Shown here: piece after piece, positions 18,506 through 28,590 of the stretch
How positions within the stretch are numbered: position 1 is the stretch's first letter
Layout: each line of letters starts with the position of its first letter
Assembly (NCBI GenBank): GCA_009746045.1
Contig: RPFO01001650.1
Coordinates: 1 to 50,628 of the forward strand
DNA length: 50,628 nt
Source of the DNA: Mesostigma viride
Lineage: Eukaryota; Streptophyta; Mesostigmatophyceae; Mesostigmatales; Mesostigmataceae
Reading direction: 5' to 3'
The notes under the pieces: model-generated
Databases searched by the model: none
Told to the model about the DNA's origin: nothing
What the model saw: the letters and a program-made list of their open reading frames with translations, nothing else
Position numbers and translations under genes: made by a program

Positions 18506-19342
18506 TCAGCTCTGGTACCCTGCTACCTGCTGCGCCGTCGTCGACCCGCTGTCGGCCCGCGATGACTGAATCGTCACCGTTGGTAAAGTAGACAGGTGAC
18601 AACCCGTCGTTGGCACCCGCGGATTGTATCTTGGCACCTCGTGGTCGCCAAGTGTCTCGTCGCCTAGCCCAGCGACACCCCCTGCTCCCACCTCAAGGTC
18701 ACTATCGTACCCAAGAGGTGCAAACTCCTCCCAACGCGTCACACGAACGCGAAGGGGCGGGGCAGTTCCTGAAAAGGAACTCTTACTCGCTCTGGAAACC
18801 TGCCGACTCTTGTCGCGCGCTGTCCTCCGGTGATGGCTTCCGCTGTCGCCCCGACCTCTGCAAGCCGCCTGTATGCTCCGCTCCGCGTCGTTCACGCCTA
18901 ACTGGCCCGCTGCAACACCCTCGTCGCCGATGCCGCCTGCGAAAGCACGTGGTACTCCCGCGCCCGCTACTGTCGGTACAAACTCGTGTCGCCCTGCGCC
19001 AGCTGCCTCCGCAACCTCGCCTCGCCTTGCTGCCAACTCCGTCCGCACTCGCTCTGCTACTGCAGTAATCACCGTCTGGATGCCGACCAACCCGTGAAGC
19101 TCCTGCTCAAGGTCGTCGATGCTCCGGTGCTCCGGAATGACGATGGTTTGTACGTGTCGCAGAATTCGCTCCCAATCTTCGACCTGGTCGTCGACGAATT
19201 GCACGAAGCTGCGATTTACAGGCGGACGATCTGCAAGCAATAAAGATAGATCCCGAACGACACGACGTAATTCAGGAGAAATCGAACCCCCAGCAGACTG
19301 CCGAAACCGGAAATCCTGCTGCCGTTGTTCCTCCTGCACCAT
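18506..19342 (-). CDS. Additional leader ORF upstream of Copia gag
   Basis: 278 residues, entirely between the 5' LTR and gag and on the same strand. The N-terminal 130 residues look folded, with helices and several Arg/Glu pairs (RRVVRDLSLLLADRPPVNRS, VERILRHVQT-like). The rest is Gly/Ala/Ser-rich and low in complexity. I do not recognise it. Most Copia elements have only an untranslated leader here. It may be a gag-like N-terminal module displaced by a frameshift or an accessory protein. It also may not be translated, since the start could be an alternative codon. Confidence 0.4.
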   Translation of the reverse strand: MVQEEQRQQDFRFRQSAGGSISPELRRVVRDLSLLLADRPPVNRSFVQFVDDQVEDWERILRHVQTIVIPEHRSIDDLEQELHGLVGIQTVITAVAERVRTELAARRGEVAEAAGAGRHEFVPTVAGAGVPRAFAGGIGDEGVAAGQLGVNDAERSIQAACRGRGDSGSHHRRTARDKSRQVSRASKSSFSGTAPPLRVRVTRWEEFAPLGYDSDLEVGAGGVAGLGDETLGDHEVPRYNPRVPTTGCHLSTLPTVTIQSSRADSGSTTAQQVAGYQS

Positions 19343-19435
19343 TCACCACCAGACGAGCTCCTCGCGTCGTCAACACTGCACACCGCAACCGGCAACGACC
19401 CTCCTGGCCGTTCCGCTGAGACTGGTTGTAATTTG
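19343..19435 (-). other. Copia leader, expected primer-binding region
   Basis: Directly inside the 5' LTR the minus strand reads CAAATTACAACCAGTCTCAG. It does not match the usual initiator-Met tRNA 3' end complement (TGGTATCAGAGC). A primer of another tRNA or an internal tRNA fragment is possible. I cannot identify it. Confidence 0.35.
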
Positions 19436-20128
19436 AGTTAACGTTCCTAGCACACGCAATGTGAAGGATATGGTTGCAATGCAGCAATGTGTGAATATGG
19501 TTGGAAACGGAGCTTTGTTAAATCGGATAATGTTACAGCGCTCACACACTTGAGGCTTGTACACGCGCTTGCCAAGTCAAGGCACAACACGTGAGGCGGG
19601 CTCGCAAGAGATGCCCATTTGGCACTGGCCTATTGTTTATATACTTGTGCACTGTGCTTGCTAGTCCTGAGCAGCCTAGGAGGCCTGCTCAGTAATAACA
19701 CCCCGGTACAGTATTCACTACCTGTACAGCGCCCAGTCCTATACAGTAGGTCTGCCATACAGGCACAGTGACCACAGAGCACAGTCCACAGTGACTATTG
19801 CATCTGCACCTAGAAGTCCAGGACTAAGCCTGCGGTACCAACAGACCACAGGTTAAGGTTCCTATTTCCTGCGTACGACGTATTAATCCAATACCGTCGT
19901 AGGTACAGCACCTAATTCCTGTCAGCCCAGGAATTACTGTCGACCCCATATGTCGTCGGCAAATATTCACGTCCGATTTAGACGAACAGCCGGCTCGCGC
20001 TCGCGCGCGACCGGGAAGTCGGAACGCCATAACTTTCTTGATACTTGTCGGAATGAACTCGTTCCGGTGCCGCTGGAATCGCAGAGATATGCCGAATCAG
20101 GATCACGCCAATGCGCTTGGCGTTAACT
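19436..20128 (-). repeat. Copia 5' LTR (693 bp)
   Basis: It pairs with 116-803. Termini are AGTTAACG and CGTTAACT. A minus-strand TATATAAA at 19,636-19,643 is the likely core promoter of the element. It differs from the 3' LTR by a 5-bp TCAAG duplication and single-base indels, with no substitutions seen. Confidence 0.9.
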
Positions 20129-20133
20129 GTTGG
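20129..20133. repeat. Copia target-site duplication, right copy (GTTGG)
   Basis: Identical to 111-115 and immediately outside the LTR end CGTTAACT. Confidence 0.85.
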
Positions 20134-21479
20134 GGCCGCGGGGGTCGCATGCCAGGGCTTGTGGCCGACATAGATGGCCACCCCCTTCCAGTACACCGGC
20201 TGCCCCGCCTTGGTCTGCCGGAGCTGTCCAGAGGTAGGTCCGGCGGCCATAGCTCCCGTCGACGTTGTTGCTGCGCCAGGGTCAAGTCGTCGTCAAGGGT
20301 GAAGTGAGTCTTCTCGAGCCGCTTGCGGCGTCTGAGGTAGGAAATCTTGTCCGCCGGGTTCTTAAAGGTGAGAAGGAGCGGGGGCGCCCCTGCCTTACCC
20401 CGCGCGCGGGGAAGGCAGTGGGCAACCAGCTTAATCTCACCAGTAAGGCCCATGCGACGAAGGATTTCTCTCGATCTCAAACGCACGCGCAAGCTAGCTT
20501 CTCGGAATTCTCACCTGAAATCCTCCATGTCGAAATTCTTGACGATGACGTTAAGGCTGCGCTTGGCGAGCTCGGCCTCCTCGCGGAGGTCAAGCGTCTG
20601 CCGTTGGAGCTGGGCTGCGACGGCGGAGGTGGTGGCCGGAGGTGGTATGTGCGCCCAGGTCGTGCATGATGGGAGGAGCATCGCCGCCGGGCCAGGCCAG
20701 CAGGGGCTGCCGGCTTGGCGGCAATGTCCTTCACCGCGCCTGGGCGGTGAGGCCTGCGGTGTTTTGCAGGACCTCGATCGCGATTGCATTGTCTTTGGCG
20801 CTGGTCAATGTCGAGGAGCTGGGCTTTGATGTCGGCGGTGGAGGTGGAGGTGGCAGTGGAGGTGGAGGCGAGGAGGGTGGAGGTGGAGGTGGCAGTGGTG
20901 GAAAGGTGAGGGAGCTCAGTAGCTACTAGCCAGCGTGCCGCCCATTGCCGCCACATCTGCGGCAAGGGGGGTCACGTGCTGCTGGAACTGAGGCTTCCGT
21001 GAGGAAGGAACGGTATGTGGCTGCGGAGATGGTGGGCCGGGCCCAGATCTCGCCGTCAGACTTCTTGAGGAGTGAGCAGAGAATCAGGTGCTGAAGGTCA
21101 GGCCGGTTGTAGTGGAGGCCCGTCAGCAGCAGATCTCGGCTTTGAAGCCTGCGGCCATCTGGCTCGAGAAGGCGATAATTGATGCTGTGAAGGTGGAGGC
21201 ACAGCTCAAGGAGCGCGGCGTCATCCCCGAAGAAAATTAATGCACTCCAGAGCAGTGCACGGGGCAATGTTGTACCAGTCGTAATCGTCGACATTGAAGG
21301 TTTTTAGCTTGAAACGCGGTTCGCGTGGAAAGGATGAGCGGCTGCGTCTAGGTTTTTGGCGATGCCGATGGCGAGGCCGCGGAGGAGTGAACCACTAACG
21401 CTTGGCTAGGGTCACCGAGGCCTGCGAGGCCAGGAGGCTGAAGCTGCAGCTGGAGCTGCAGGCGCATTTGCTTGGCTCA
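20134..21479 (-). pseudogene. LINE ORF1-type gene, frameshifted, 3' end cut by Copia
   Basis: It starts with MSQANAPAAPAAASASWPRR at 21,479 and then needs several frame changes. The N-terminal domain contains FNVDDYDWYNIAP and GDDAALLELCLHLHSIN, ending in a zinc-knuckle-like CRRCGGNGRHAG near 20,930. A Thr/Ser-rich linker follows. The conserved part (AAQLQRQTLDLREEAELAKR, then GLTGEIKLVAHCLPRARGKA) matches the copy at 30,412-30,996 and resembles the RNA-binding core of L1 ORF1 proteins. This protein would package LINE RNA. The Copia element entered close to its stop codon, and the missing end is at 1-115. Confidence 0.7.
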
Positions 21480-21702
21480 TCGCAGTTTCCAAACTGCGAT
21501 TCGTCGAGGTGCGTTTGCTCGACATAATACTGCGTAAATGCTTCGGAAAATTATAGCAGCATGTGCGTCATAGAAAGGCGCGTCGATTGTGATATTCACA
21601 TCTGAATTCGGTGCTCAAACGTGAAAGTTATGAGCTCCGCCGTCAGCCATGGCTACCTCGTGGGTCGTGGCTCGTGATATGCGTCAGCTTGATGTGCCTT
21701 GT
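21480..21702. other. LINE 5' flank, no gene
   Basis: This would be upstream of ORF1 on the minus strand, possibly its 5' UTR. A block containing TGGCTGACGGCGGAG (inverted at about 21,630-21,645) recurs at about 22,615-22,645 on the plus strand. Nothing else is recognised. Confidence 0.35.
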
Positions 21703-21732
21703 CTGGGCTATGTGCTACATATACTCCCAACA
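21703..21732 (+). repeat. Fragment of the recurring 3'-tail hairpin repeat
   Basis: GGGCTATGTGCTACATATAC followed by TCCCAAC is identical to 31,379-31,405 and then breaks off where the LINE RT sequence begins. It marks the 5' junction of the next element. Confidence 0.6.
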
Positions 21733-22556
21733 TCCTTAACGAGAGCGCGCACGGCGGGGTTAAACCTGGCTACCGCCTGGCCGACCTGATTTATGCGGAT
21801 GACACCACCCTCATCGCGAGCCCCGAGCACATTCAGACCTGGCTGGACTGTCTGGGCCTGGAGGCGAGGGCGGTGGGGTTGGAGATTAGTGTCAAAACTG
21901 AGGCGATGGTGATTGGGGCCTCCAGTACGGCACCGCCGCTGCCGCGCCTGCTCGACGGGACGACGGTCCCGCTCCGCGATCGCTTCAAACTGTTAGGGAG
22001 CTGGCTCCCTGACACCGCCGACGATGTGGACACCCGCATTGGCCTGGCCTGGGCTAGGCTCCGTTCGCTCACCTACTGGCGCTCCAAGGGCCTGGGCGAG
22101 CACCGCAAGCGCATGCTCTTCAAGGTCCTCGTCCTCACGGTGCTCACGTATGGCGCCGAGGCGTGGACACTCACACCCACACTGGCATCTAGGCTAGACG
22201 GCACAGTTTACAGGATGCTCCGACAGGTCCTGAACGTAGGGTTTTCCACGCATAGGTCTTTAGAGTCTTTGTATCAGGGCATGCCTCGTATTTCGGACGA
22301 GATTAGACAGCGTAGGATAGCATTTGTAGGACACCTTGCTCGCACCAGCCAGGTCGACACGCCCTTGGTCTGGCAGGCCCCCAGTGGCTTGGCCAGCCAG
22401 GGCGGCACAATCTGACCTGGCCTGGCCCCAAGGGCATTCCCAAAAGGGTAGGGAAAAATGTCACGAACTACGTCCAGATGTTGCTGGATGACCTACTGGT
22501 CCCAGCCCAGTTTCAATACCGCATCCACTCTCTCTACAGGCACTATACCAGCTGAG
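21733..22556 (+). pseudogene. 5'-truncated LINE reverse transcriptase, C-terminal part
   Basis: The frame opens near the RT catalytic motif DLIYADDTTLIAS and continues through thumb-like sequence (DRFKLLGSWLPDTADDVDTR) to a C-terminal region with KRMLFKVLVLTVLTYGAEAW and RRIAFVGHLART. After the stop at 22,415 another frame continues the protein to the end (NYVQMLLDDLLVPAQFQYRI), so there is a late frameshift. The 3' end CACTATACCAGCTGAG is shared with the ORF1-type elements at 1-115 and 31,055, so this is ORF2 of the same LINE family. The upstream RT and any endonuclease are missing. Confidence 0.75.
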
Positions 22557-22670
22557 CCTAGCCTTTTCTAGTCATGGAGCAGCATATCCTACTCTGCCAA
22601 CAACAACAACAAAATGGCTGACGGCGGTATGGCTGACGGCGGAGTTCAGATCTTTTGCGTCTGAGCCCCA
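22557..22670 (+). repeat. LINE 3' UTR ending in a short CAA repeat
   Basis: After the ORF2 end a short UTR leads to CCAACAACAACAACAAAA at about 22,597-22,614, a likely LINE 3' tail. It is followed by a direct duplication of TATGGCTGACGGCGG-type sequence. Confidence 0.5.
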
Positions 22671-22722
22671 AATCACTATACTTTTCGTCCGAGGGTGGTA
22701 AAAAGCATCCGAGGCGTAAATT
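22671..22722 (+). repeat. End of repeat X (left part, interrupted by LINEs)
   Basis: Begins AATCACTATACTTTTCGTCC and is a 52/52 match to the reverse complement of 38,393-38,444. It continues at 25,587 after two LINE insertions, where the next bases ACGAGGT again agree with the uninterrupted copy. Confidence 0.85.
22706..22722. repeat. LINE target duplication copy 1 (CATCCGAGGCGTAAATT)
   Basis: The same 17 bp recurs at 25,441-25,457 and 25,570-25,586, bracketing a long and a short LINE copy. The single copy at 38,395-38,411 (inverted) shows the empty site. Confidence 0.85.
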
Positions 22723-25440
22723 TCCAGGTAATTAGGTGTACATTTATTCCAAATATAGCCAGTAGTAGGTAATCCCTGCTAAGCCTAGGGTATCAAGATG
22801 TCAGTGGCTAAAACGGAGCTTTACTAGACCACGGAAGCCACTGGACTTCTAATGGGTTGTCATTGGGCATGTGGGTAAAGATCCTGTTTTTGCCCATGAG
22901 GTCATGAAAGATCTCAAGTGGGCTGGGCTTATCCTGGTCCGCGCCAGGGTCCCAGACTTTGTTTTGTTCATTTGCAACCATCCAGTAGCGTCGCATGCCG
23001 GAGTTCCATAGGTAAATGAAGCGTGAGAGAACCCCAGCTTTGTCGAAAACTGTGCGCCTATTGAACACCACATCGTTTCGCACCGTCCAGATTGTATATA
23101 ACATGCATGTGCGGAGCCATATCCACGCTTGTTGTGAAAAGGTGAGCTCAAGGCCAGGGGTGCCAGTGATGCCAAAGATAATTGAGCGGGTAGACACCGG
23201 TATGATAGGCTCAGACGTCCAGGCTGCCCATAAACCAATCAACCAGGTCCAAACTCCCAGGAGGTTACACCATAAAAATCGGTGTTCCACAGTTTCAGTG
23301 GGGTTGGTACATAAACATGTAGCAGGGTGTTGAAATCGCCGGTGGAGGATCTCCCCGACCCCGATGGACCGGTGCATCAAGAGGTGTTGTACGTCGGTCG
23401 CGCGGCGATCAATCAGCGGGTGGTCAGCGGCGAGGGTGATGTTGCGGACCCAGGTGTGGCCAGGCCACTCAGTAGCGCCCCAGCGTGTCCGTCCGGGGTG
23501 GAATTGATGGTTTTTATGCAAGAGCATTGTGTAGCCCCACTCTGCCGTGTACTCGTAAAGGCCTTTTACAGTTCTGCTGTCACCCTGATTTAGCACCCAT
23601 CCAAATTCCACTGGATCCAATGACAACATGTCCAGGCGGGTTGATCCCACATGTAGCCAAATAATAGCAGCGTCTGGAAGGTTGGGGTTGGGTTGGTATA
23701 CACATGATTGTTCAAGGGACCAAGGTACAACCCGAATCCGGTGGCATAGCTGGGTGGGGAGGAACACCACTGCAGTTGTAAGTTGAGCCAGACAGCCATT
23801 GTGGCCGCTCAGCGGCGCCAGTAGTTGAACGTGCAGGGTTCCAAGGGGGAGTTCTGCGATCACCTTCCCCGAGCATGTTGCGGTCGTGCTGTATGGACAA
23901 AAGCAGCACCATTCACCAGCTTTATAGGGGGCACGGGGAGCAGTCATGAGTGTGTGCCAGCGGGGGGTATGGCTTGTACTAGCGCGGCCCAGGCAGCATA
24001 AGTAGGCATATTGGGGACCCAGGCAGCCAGTTCGTTATATGTTAAGAGGCGGTAGCAGTCACCGTGGAGAATATACAGGTGGAGAATAGTGGTTACAGGG
24101 TGGGGGGATGTTATGAAACCTTCATAGGGGTTAGGGCCACTTAAGCATCCAAAGGGGCGATTAAGGGGGTTGAGGTATATATCATTAAAGAATAGGGGTT
24201 GGCGTGCAACTTCCTCACGTAGTGTGGGGAATAGTAGGCGGTCGGGTTTAAGTGCCATAAAGCCTTGCCATATACGAGCCCAGTACCAAGGAAGACCTCT
24301 GGTGAGCTTCGGGGAGGGGAGGCGAGCAGTAAGCAGTGCGGCTCCAGAGTGCCAGGAAATACCATTGGAGTGATGAGTAAGACGTGAGAGGGTTACACGT
24401 GCCAGAAGACATCCAGGGTGGGTGTTGACACCAATGTGGGCAGAGATAACTTGTTTGGCATACACAGACCATAAACGCCATTGCATATTGTGTAAGCCTA
24501 GTCCTCCAAGAGGCCACGGCATAAAAGACATTGACTCTCGGATCCATCCGTGTACCTGGCGGCTGAGATCGCTAGATTTTTTCCAAACAAAGTTATGCCC
24601 CAGTCGTTGAATAAGAGACACGGTGTGTTCATCCGGTGGGTGGGCCTGACCGAAGTACAGCAGCTTGGAGAACAGCAGCTGGTTCGTAACGAGGACCTTG
24701 CCCCGGAGGCTGAGGCGGTGTACGCCAGCCCAGCGGTTGGCCACCTGTTGTACACCAGTAAGTTTGCCCAGTTGTTGTGATTCGTCGTATAAAAAGGTTT
24801 TGACTTCCAATAACCTCCCTTCGGCTGTCCGACCGATAGGGCAGTTATGCAAAAGGTGGTATCCTCCTGGCGGGACCCATGTCACCGCCAGGTTAGTAGG
24901 TTGGAGAGTCGGGTTGGTTGTTCTGCCAATATGCAAACCCGTGGACTTTTGCACGTTGCAGCGTTGTTGGGAGGCGGTACAGTATGTAGATATGTTGTCA
25001 AGCACAGCATCAACATCACGCAGGGAGGTGCAAATGTTAGTAGTGTCATCGGCGTAATTAGCAGTTTGAAACAGACCACGTGTGTGGTGAGGGAGGGGGT
25101 AGCCTTGAATACGGCTGTCCTGTTGATGAAGAAAGAAGAGGCCAGCGTGAGCGAGCAGAAAGAGAAGGGGAGAGAGACAGTCGCCTTGTGGGAGAGAGCG
25201 TGTGCTATGGCCTATTTGGGATTTATGTCCATTAATTAGTAGGTGCCAAGTGAGGGATTTGATCATGCCTAGACTGACCTTAATAAGTTTAGGTCCAAAT
25301 CCAAGCCCGTGTAGTATAGCCTCGAGGTATTTCCAACATATGCGGTCGAATGCCTTTTCAAAATCCCAAAATAAAATAAGACCTATAATATTGTTGCGCC
25401 ATGCGTCATCAACAATGTCCATGATCATGGTGATGCTCCG
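22723..25440 (-). mobile_element. L1-type LINE, 5'-truncated, 2.7 kb
   Basis: It contains the RT domain from just before its first motif and a zf-RVT C-terminal region. The 3' end lacks a poly(A) tail and finishes with ACCTGGA-like sequence against the target. It is flanked by 17-bp direct repeats. The 5' end is cut within the RT sequence (RSITMIMDIVDDAW), typical of incomplete reverse transcription. Confidence 0.85.
22808..23947 (-). pseudogene. LINE ORF2 C-terminal part with zf-RVT finger
   Basis: 379 residues. The zinc-binding signature CLCTNPTETVEHRFLWC followed by a Trp-rich segment (GVWTWLIGLWAAW) is the zf-RVT module found at the C-terminus of plant L1 reverse transcriptases. Its frame overlaps the RT frame by ATGA, so the RT stop and the first ATG here share bases. 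In intact L1 elements these are one polypeptide, so a frameshift is the simple explanation. Termination-reinitiation is an alternative. The last residues WSSKAPF are also present in the short copy at 25,458-25,569. Confidence 0.75.
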
Positions 25441-25443
25441 CAT
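23944..25443 (-). pseudogene. LINE reverse transcriptase domain, 5'-truncated
   Basis: 499 residues. RT motifs in order: FWDFEKAFDRICW with the first catalytic Asp (D27), LPQGDCLSPLLF (the usual QGCPLSP block) and NYADDTTN (D132 and D133). Thumb and connection sequence follow (LSLRGKVLVTNQLLFSKLLY, WPLGGLGLHN). The enzyme would copy LINE RNA at the nicked target. The endonuclease and the N-terminal RT segment are absent because the element is truncated at 25,440. The apparent start lies at the junction and is not a real initiation site. Confidence 0.85.
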
Positions 25444-25457
25444 CCGAGGCGTAAATT
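25441..25457. repeat. LINE target duplication copy 2
   Basis: CATCCGAGGCGTAAATT lies between the 5' end of the long LINE copy and the 3' end of the short copy. Confidence 0.85.
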
Positions 25458-25569
25458 CCAGGTAAATAGGTGTACATTTATTCCAAATATAGCCAGTAGG
25501 TAATCCCTGCTAAGCCTAGGGTATCAAGATGTCAGTGGCTAAAACGGAGCTTTACTAGACCACGGCATC
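25458..25569 (-). mobile_element. Second, 110-bp LINE copy at the same target
   Basis: It corresponds to the last seven codons and 3' UTR of the same LINE family (compare 22,723-22,833), with a few differences such as AAATAGG for AATTAGG. It is flanked on both sides by the 17-bp target sequence. This is an independent, extremely truncated insertion, or a template-jump product. Confidence 0.8.
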
Positions 25570-25586
25570 CATCCGAGGCGTAAATT

Positions 25587-25860
25587 ACGAGGTCTTATCT
25601 TACTACCTAGATCCGAGGCGTGAGATCCAACGCCGTAATCATTACTACGTAGGATGATAGGTAGTAATTTTACTAGCCGTAAGTAAAAGTAACGTTACGA
25701 CTGCACATCTTTGGTAGTACATTACCGACAGAGTAAATTACCGCGACGGGTCTTGGTTGGTAATCTACCACCTGTAGATTAGGTGCCAGTGATCCGATGC
25801 TGTAAGATACGTTTCAGTAAGTTACTTCGGGGATCTTTGCCTGTACACGGCCAGATGGAT
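25587..25860 (+). repeat. Repeat X, right part, degenerate
   Basis: Continues from ACGAGGT with many TTACTACC/GTAATTTACC-like words, as in 38,100-38,444. It decays toward 25,800. No gene. Confidence 0.55.
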
Positions 25861-25919
25861 AATTATATTGTAATGGAGAAGTGGGAGAACGTGCGTGTCT
25901 ATTAGCAAATGCAGCGAAA

Positions 25920-25927
25920 TATAAAAA
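25920..25927 (+). promoter_or_regulatory. TATA-like box TATAAAAA
   Basis: It lies about 120 bases upstream of the ATG at 26,045, a plausible core promoter position for the spliced gene proposed there. Confidence 0.3.
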
Positions 25928-26044
25928 TGTAGTTATCAGCCTTTTTCGCCTATTCAGCAGTTGTCGTTGTCGGCCGTTGTCATTAAGCGGCTATAGATTA
26001 TGTGTGCTGGGGCCGGTGAAAAGACGCTAGCAAAGTTCGTCTGA

Positions 26045-28065
26045 ATGGCGTCCAATAGAGGGGATTTTATTCTTAGTGGATTGTTGGACGAGGAGAAGGC
26101 GAGGTTGCTGGCGGAGAATGCGAAAGAGCAGAGGGAAGCAGCGGAAGCCGTGCGTGGAAGATGAGGTAACGGGATGGAGTGTGGGCCCTGGCTTCTGGTT
26201 ATGAAATGATGGCGGTTGCAGGCCAGCCGTGCTCGCTGGTAATGGGTGCGTGGTGTTGAAATCCAAGTTCTGCGCGTATTCTGTTTTTGGTCAATGATTG
26301 AAGGGATGTCGCCTTGTTTTATTTTTGTGCATCTGCGTCCCGTCGTGACTGCCTCGTCATGGACGCCCAGGGTAGAAGTTCGAACGAGGGAATGATTTTT
26401 CAAACGCCTGGATATGTTATGATAGTACGAATAAATGGTAATGGGTAGAGGCGGCCAAAATTTTGTTGGAAGTGTGCCAACGCCGCACATACGACTTGAA
26501 CAACCCTAGGTATCTTAGGAAAAGGAAACACGGATACGTCGGAGTGGAGGAAGAGGAAGACGATGACGATGGTGAAGACGGAGAGGTTTACAATGGAGGC
26601 CTTGAGAATGGGGAGACATTGAAGCAGGAGAGCAGGGTAGCGGTGAGTGGCCCGTCATGAATTACATTGTGGTTGCAGTTGTTAGCGAGGCGTGTTGATT
26701 GCTTCTTGCCGCGGGTAATCGCTAGCGTGCATAACCTTCTTTTTTCAACAGGTGTTCTGGTGCATTGACTGCCGCAAAGCAATTAATGGGACTGATTATG
26801 TGCCTATCATGCCGTTTGGGAATCATACATTGCCAACATTTCGTGTTTAGAAGGCGCGCCTTCAGAAGCATATTCAGCACCGCACGAGCCAGGTGCTGAA
26901 GGCGTGCTTGGAGAGGAAGGGGTATAAAGTGCGCATGACCGCATCGAAGAAGAAGAAGCAGCAGGAATCGGGCAAGACCATGATAACCGAGCCAGGATTG
27001 GCTTTCGTGCATGCAGTACATGGTGCGGCGCAGGCAGTGAATGCTGCATCGATTGCAGCGGTGCAGCCTGTGGCCATGGCGGTGCAGGGCGCGGGTCCTG
27101 AAGTGTGGGCGTTGGCGAAGCAGATTCACGATGCTGTCATGGCCACGTTGTGAAGCCAAGGAATGGGTGTTGGTTCCAGTCAGGTGCCTCGCCCGGAGGA
27201 AGCTTTTCTGCTGTAAGCAGAGGTGCGGCATCAAGCATTTGCAATCGCCATGAGAGCAGTGGAGATGTCAGCGGCATGAAGCATTTGCAATCGCCATGAG
27301 AGCAGTGGAGATGTCTGCGGCATTGGGAGATCTGCAGACAATTGCAGGAGGACATTGTGCGGTACGCTTGTAGGGTGTAGCTGTGTTGTTCCGCTCGCTA
27401 ATGGACATGTGCCCCTGTAACCTCTTCCAGGCTAGTATCTGCTATCCACCTCTTCAGGCTTGAAAAGTAAATTGCTGTACGGTTCACAATTGGCATGGCT
27501 TGACATGCACGCGTCCTTGACTGTGGTCTGCATGGGTTTGGGGTTTAGCGGTTTACATCAGACTCTGCTGTGTATCTGCTTAATCAGCCGACGTGTCACA
27601 TGGGGACAGCAACGGCGCTGGGATGCAGCCCGGTGTGAATGCGAGTAAGGTACGCGCTGTCATGCATGGCGGATGGGGCGTGGAAGCCACGACCCACGTT
27701 TTTGTGTTGCACGGGGGGCTAGGGGGCAAGTCGTTGTGTTGCTGCCATCCATATGGCCATGGATATGCGGGAAGCTTTCCCTGTACCCATACTTAATGAT
27801 GCATGGACTGGTTGTGACAGCCAAGGGTTTAGCTGTCGTGGGTTTGCTGAGTGATCATGGCAGTCTGCTAGGCTGGTGCTAGAACAGCCATAGCGCGGTT
27901 ACTGCTATGTCTTGCCCGTGCTAACTGATGCTGCAGCCATGCGTGGAGCGCGAATCGTCCCGTGAGGAGAAGGAGGAGGCGGGGCCGGTGCACCCATGGG
28001 CAGGGCCGGAGAAGAAGGACGCGGAGCACCCAGTGTGGGAGAAGGAGAAGGCGGGGAAGCACTGA
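26045..28065 (+). CDS. Candidate spliced gene, possible zinc-finger protein (pseudogene not excluded)
   Basis: Not contiguous coding. Exon 1 may begin MASNRGDFILSGLLDEEKAR at 26,045. An open segment at about 26,452-26,642 encodes LLEVCQRRTYDLNNPRYLRK and a Glu/Asp-rich stretch, and ends at a consensus donor GTGAGT (26,643). A pyrimidine-rich acceptor TTTTTTCAACAG ends at 26,751. The following segment reads VFWCIDCRKAINGTDYV and, after one in-frame TAG (26,848-26,850), KARLQKHIQHRTSQVL to a stop at 27,151. CIDC plus HIQH could form a BED- or C2H2-like finger. Possible later exons end at AAG|GTACGC (27,649) and begin after ATGCTGCAG (27,936-28,065, Glu/Lys/Pro-rich). The TAG may instead be part of an acceptor (GTGTTTAG). 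The function is unknown. Confidence 0.3.
27233..27324. repeat. 46-bp tandem duplication
   Basis: AAGCATTTGCAATCGCCATG and 26 further bases occur twice (27,233 and 27,279) with about one difference. Confidence 0.9.
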
Positions 28066-28106
28066 AGCTCCACCCCATGTCAGGCCTCTAGTATAGGTGC
28101 CAGTTA

Positions 28107-28215
28107 ACTAAACCCATGCACGTGCAGGTTGTAGCTCAGAATGTATTTAAAATCATATGCCCCTTTTCAGGTATATGTGTAACAGTGACTCCCAACGGAT
28201 ATATGTTCCTAATTT
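28107..28215 (+). repeat. Recurring 3'-tail repeat, copy near 28.2 kb
   Basis: About 95 bp match 31,330-31,425 (GTAGCTNAGAATGTATT ... CATATGCCCCTT ... GACTCCCAACGG ... ATGTTCCTAATT). The hairpin-like core ACTCCCAACGG lies at 28,188-28,198. Confidence 0.7.
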
Positions 28216-28254
28216 ATTAAATTCTTACTGAATAATTGTTGTCTTTATGAACCC

Positions 28255-28452
28255 ATGAAGAGCAAAGCCCGGTGGGGAGTACATGTAACGCATTACCACG
28301 AGAAGGGGTCCCCACACCGCATTTCTTCGCTCTCTGTTCCTATGCAGAACAAGAAGAGGTGGAAGACCAATGTCCCGGCTCACACGCCAGCCCATGTGGG
28401 TAAGCCCCCTCCCCCAAAGCGGAAGGGGCGCTTTGGGGAGAAGTGTAGTTAG
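28255..28452 (+). CDS. Small basic ORF, 65 residues, unknown
   Basis: Starts MKSKARWGVHVTHYHEKGSP and ends in a Lys/Pro-rich stretch KPPPPKRKGRFGEK. It lies between two copies of the CTCCCAACGG tail motif. It could be an exon or a chance frame. No family is recognised. Confidence 0.2.
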   Translation: MKSKARWGVHVTHYHEKGSPHRISSLSVPMQNKKRWKTNVPAHTPAHVGKPPPPKRKGRFGEKCS

Positions 28453-28550
28453 GATTTTGTAGACTAGATAGCTTAGAGTTAGCTTATTTCGATGTCGCGG
28501 CTTGACCCACCTCTACCCATTCAGCAAGGAATATGCATGTGCTGCATGAT

Positions 28551-28590
28551 CTCCCAACGGAGGCATGTTATAATTTTATTTGATTCTTTA
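28551..28590 (+). repeat. CTCCCAACGGAG hairpin with AT-rich tail
   Basis: CTCCCAACGGAG (28,551-28,562) is followed by GCATGTTATAATTTTATTTG, the same layout as the other five copies in this part of the window. Confidence 0.55.
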
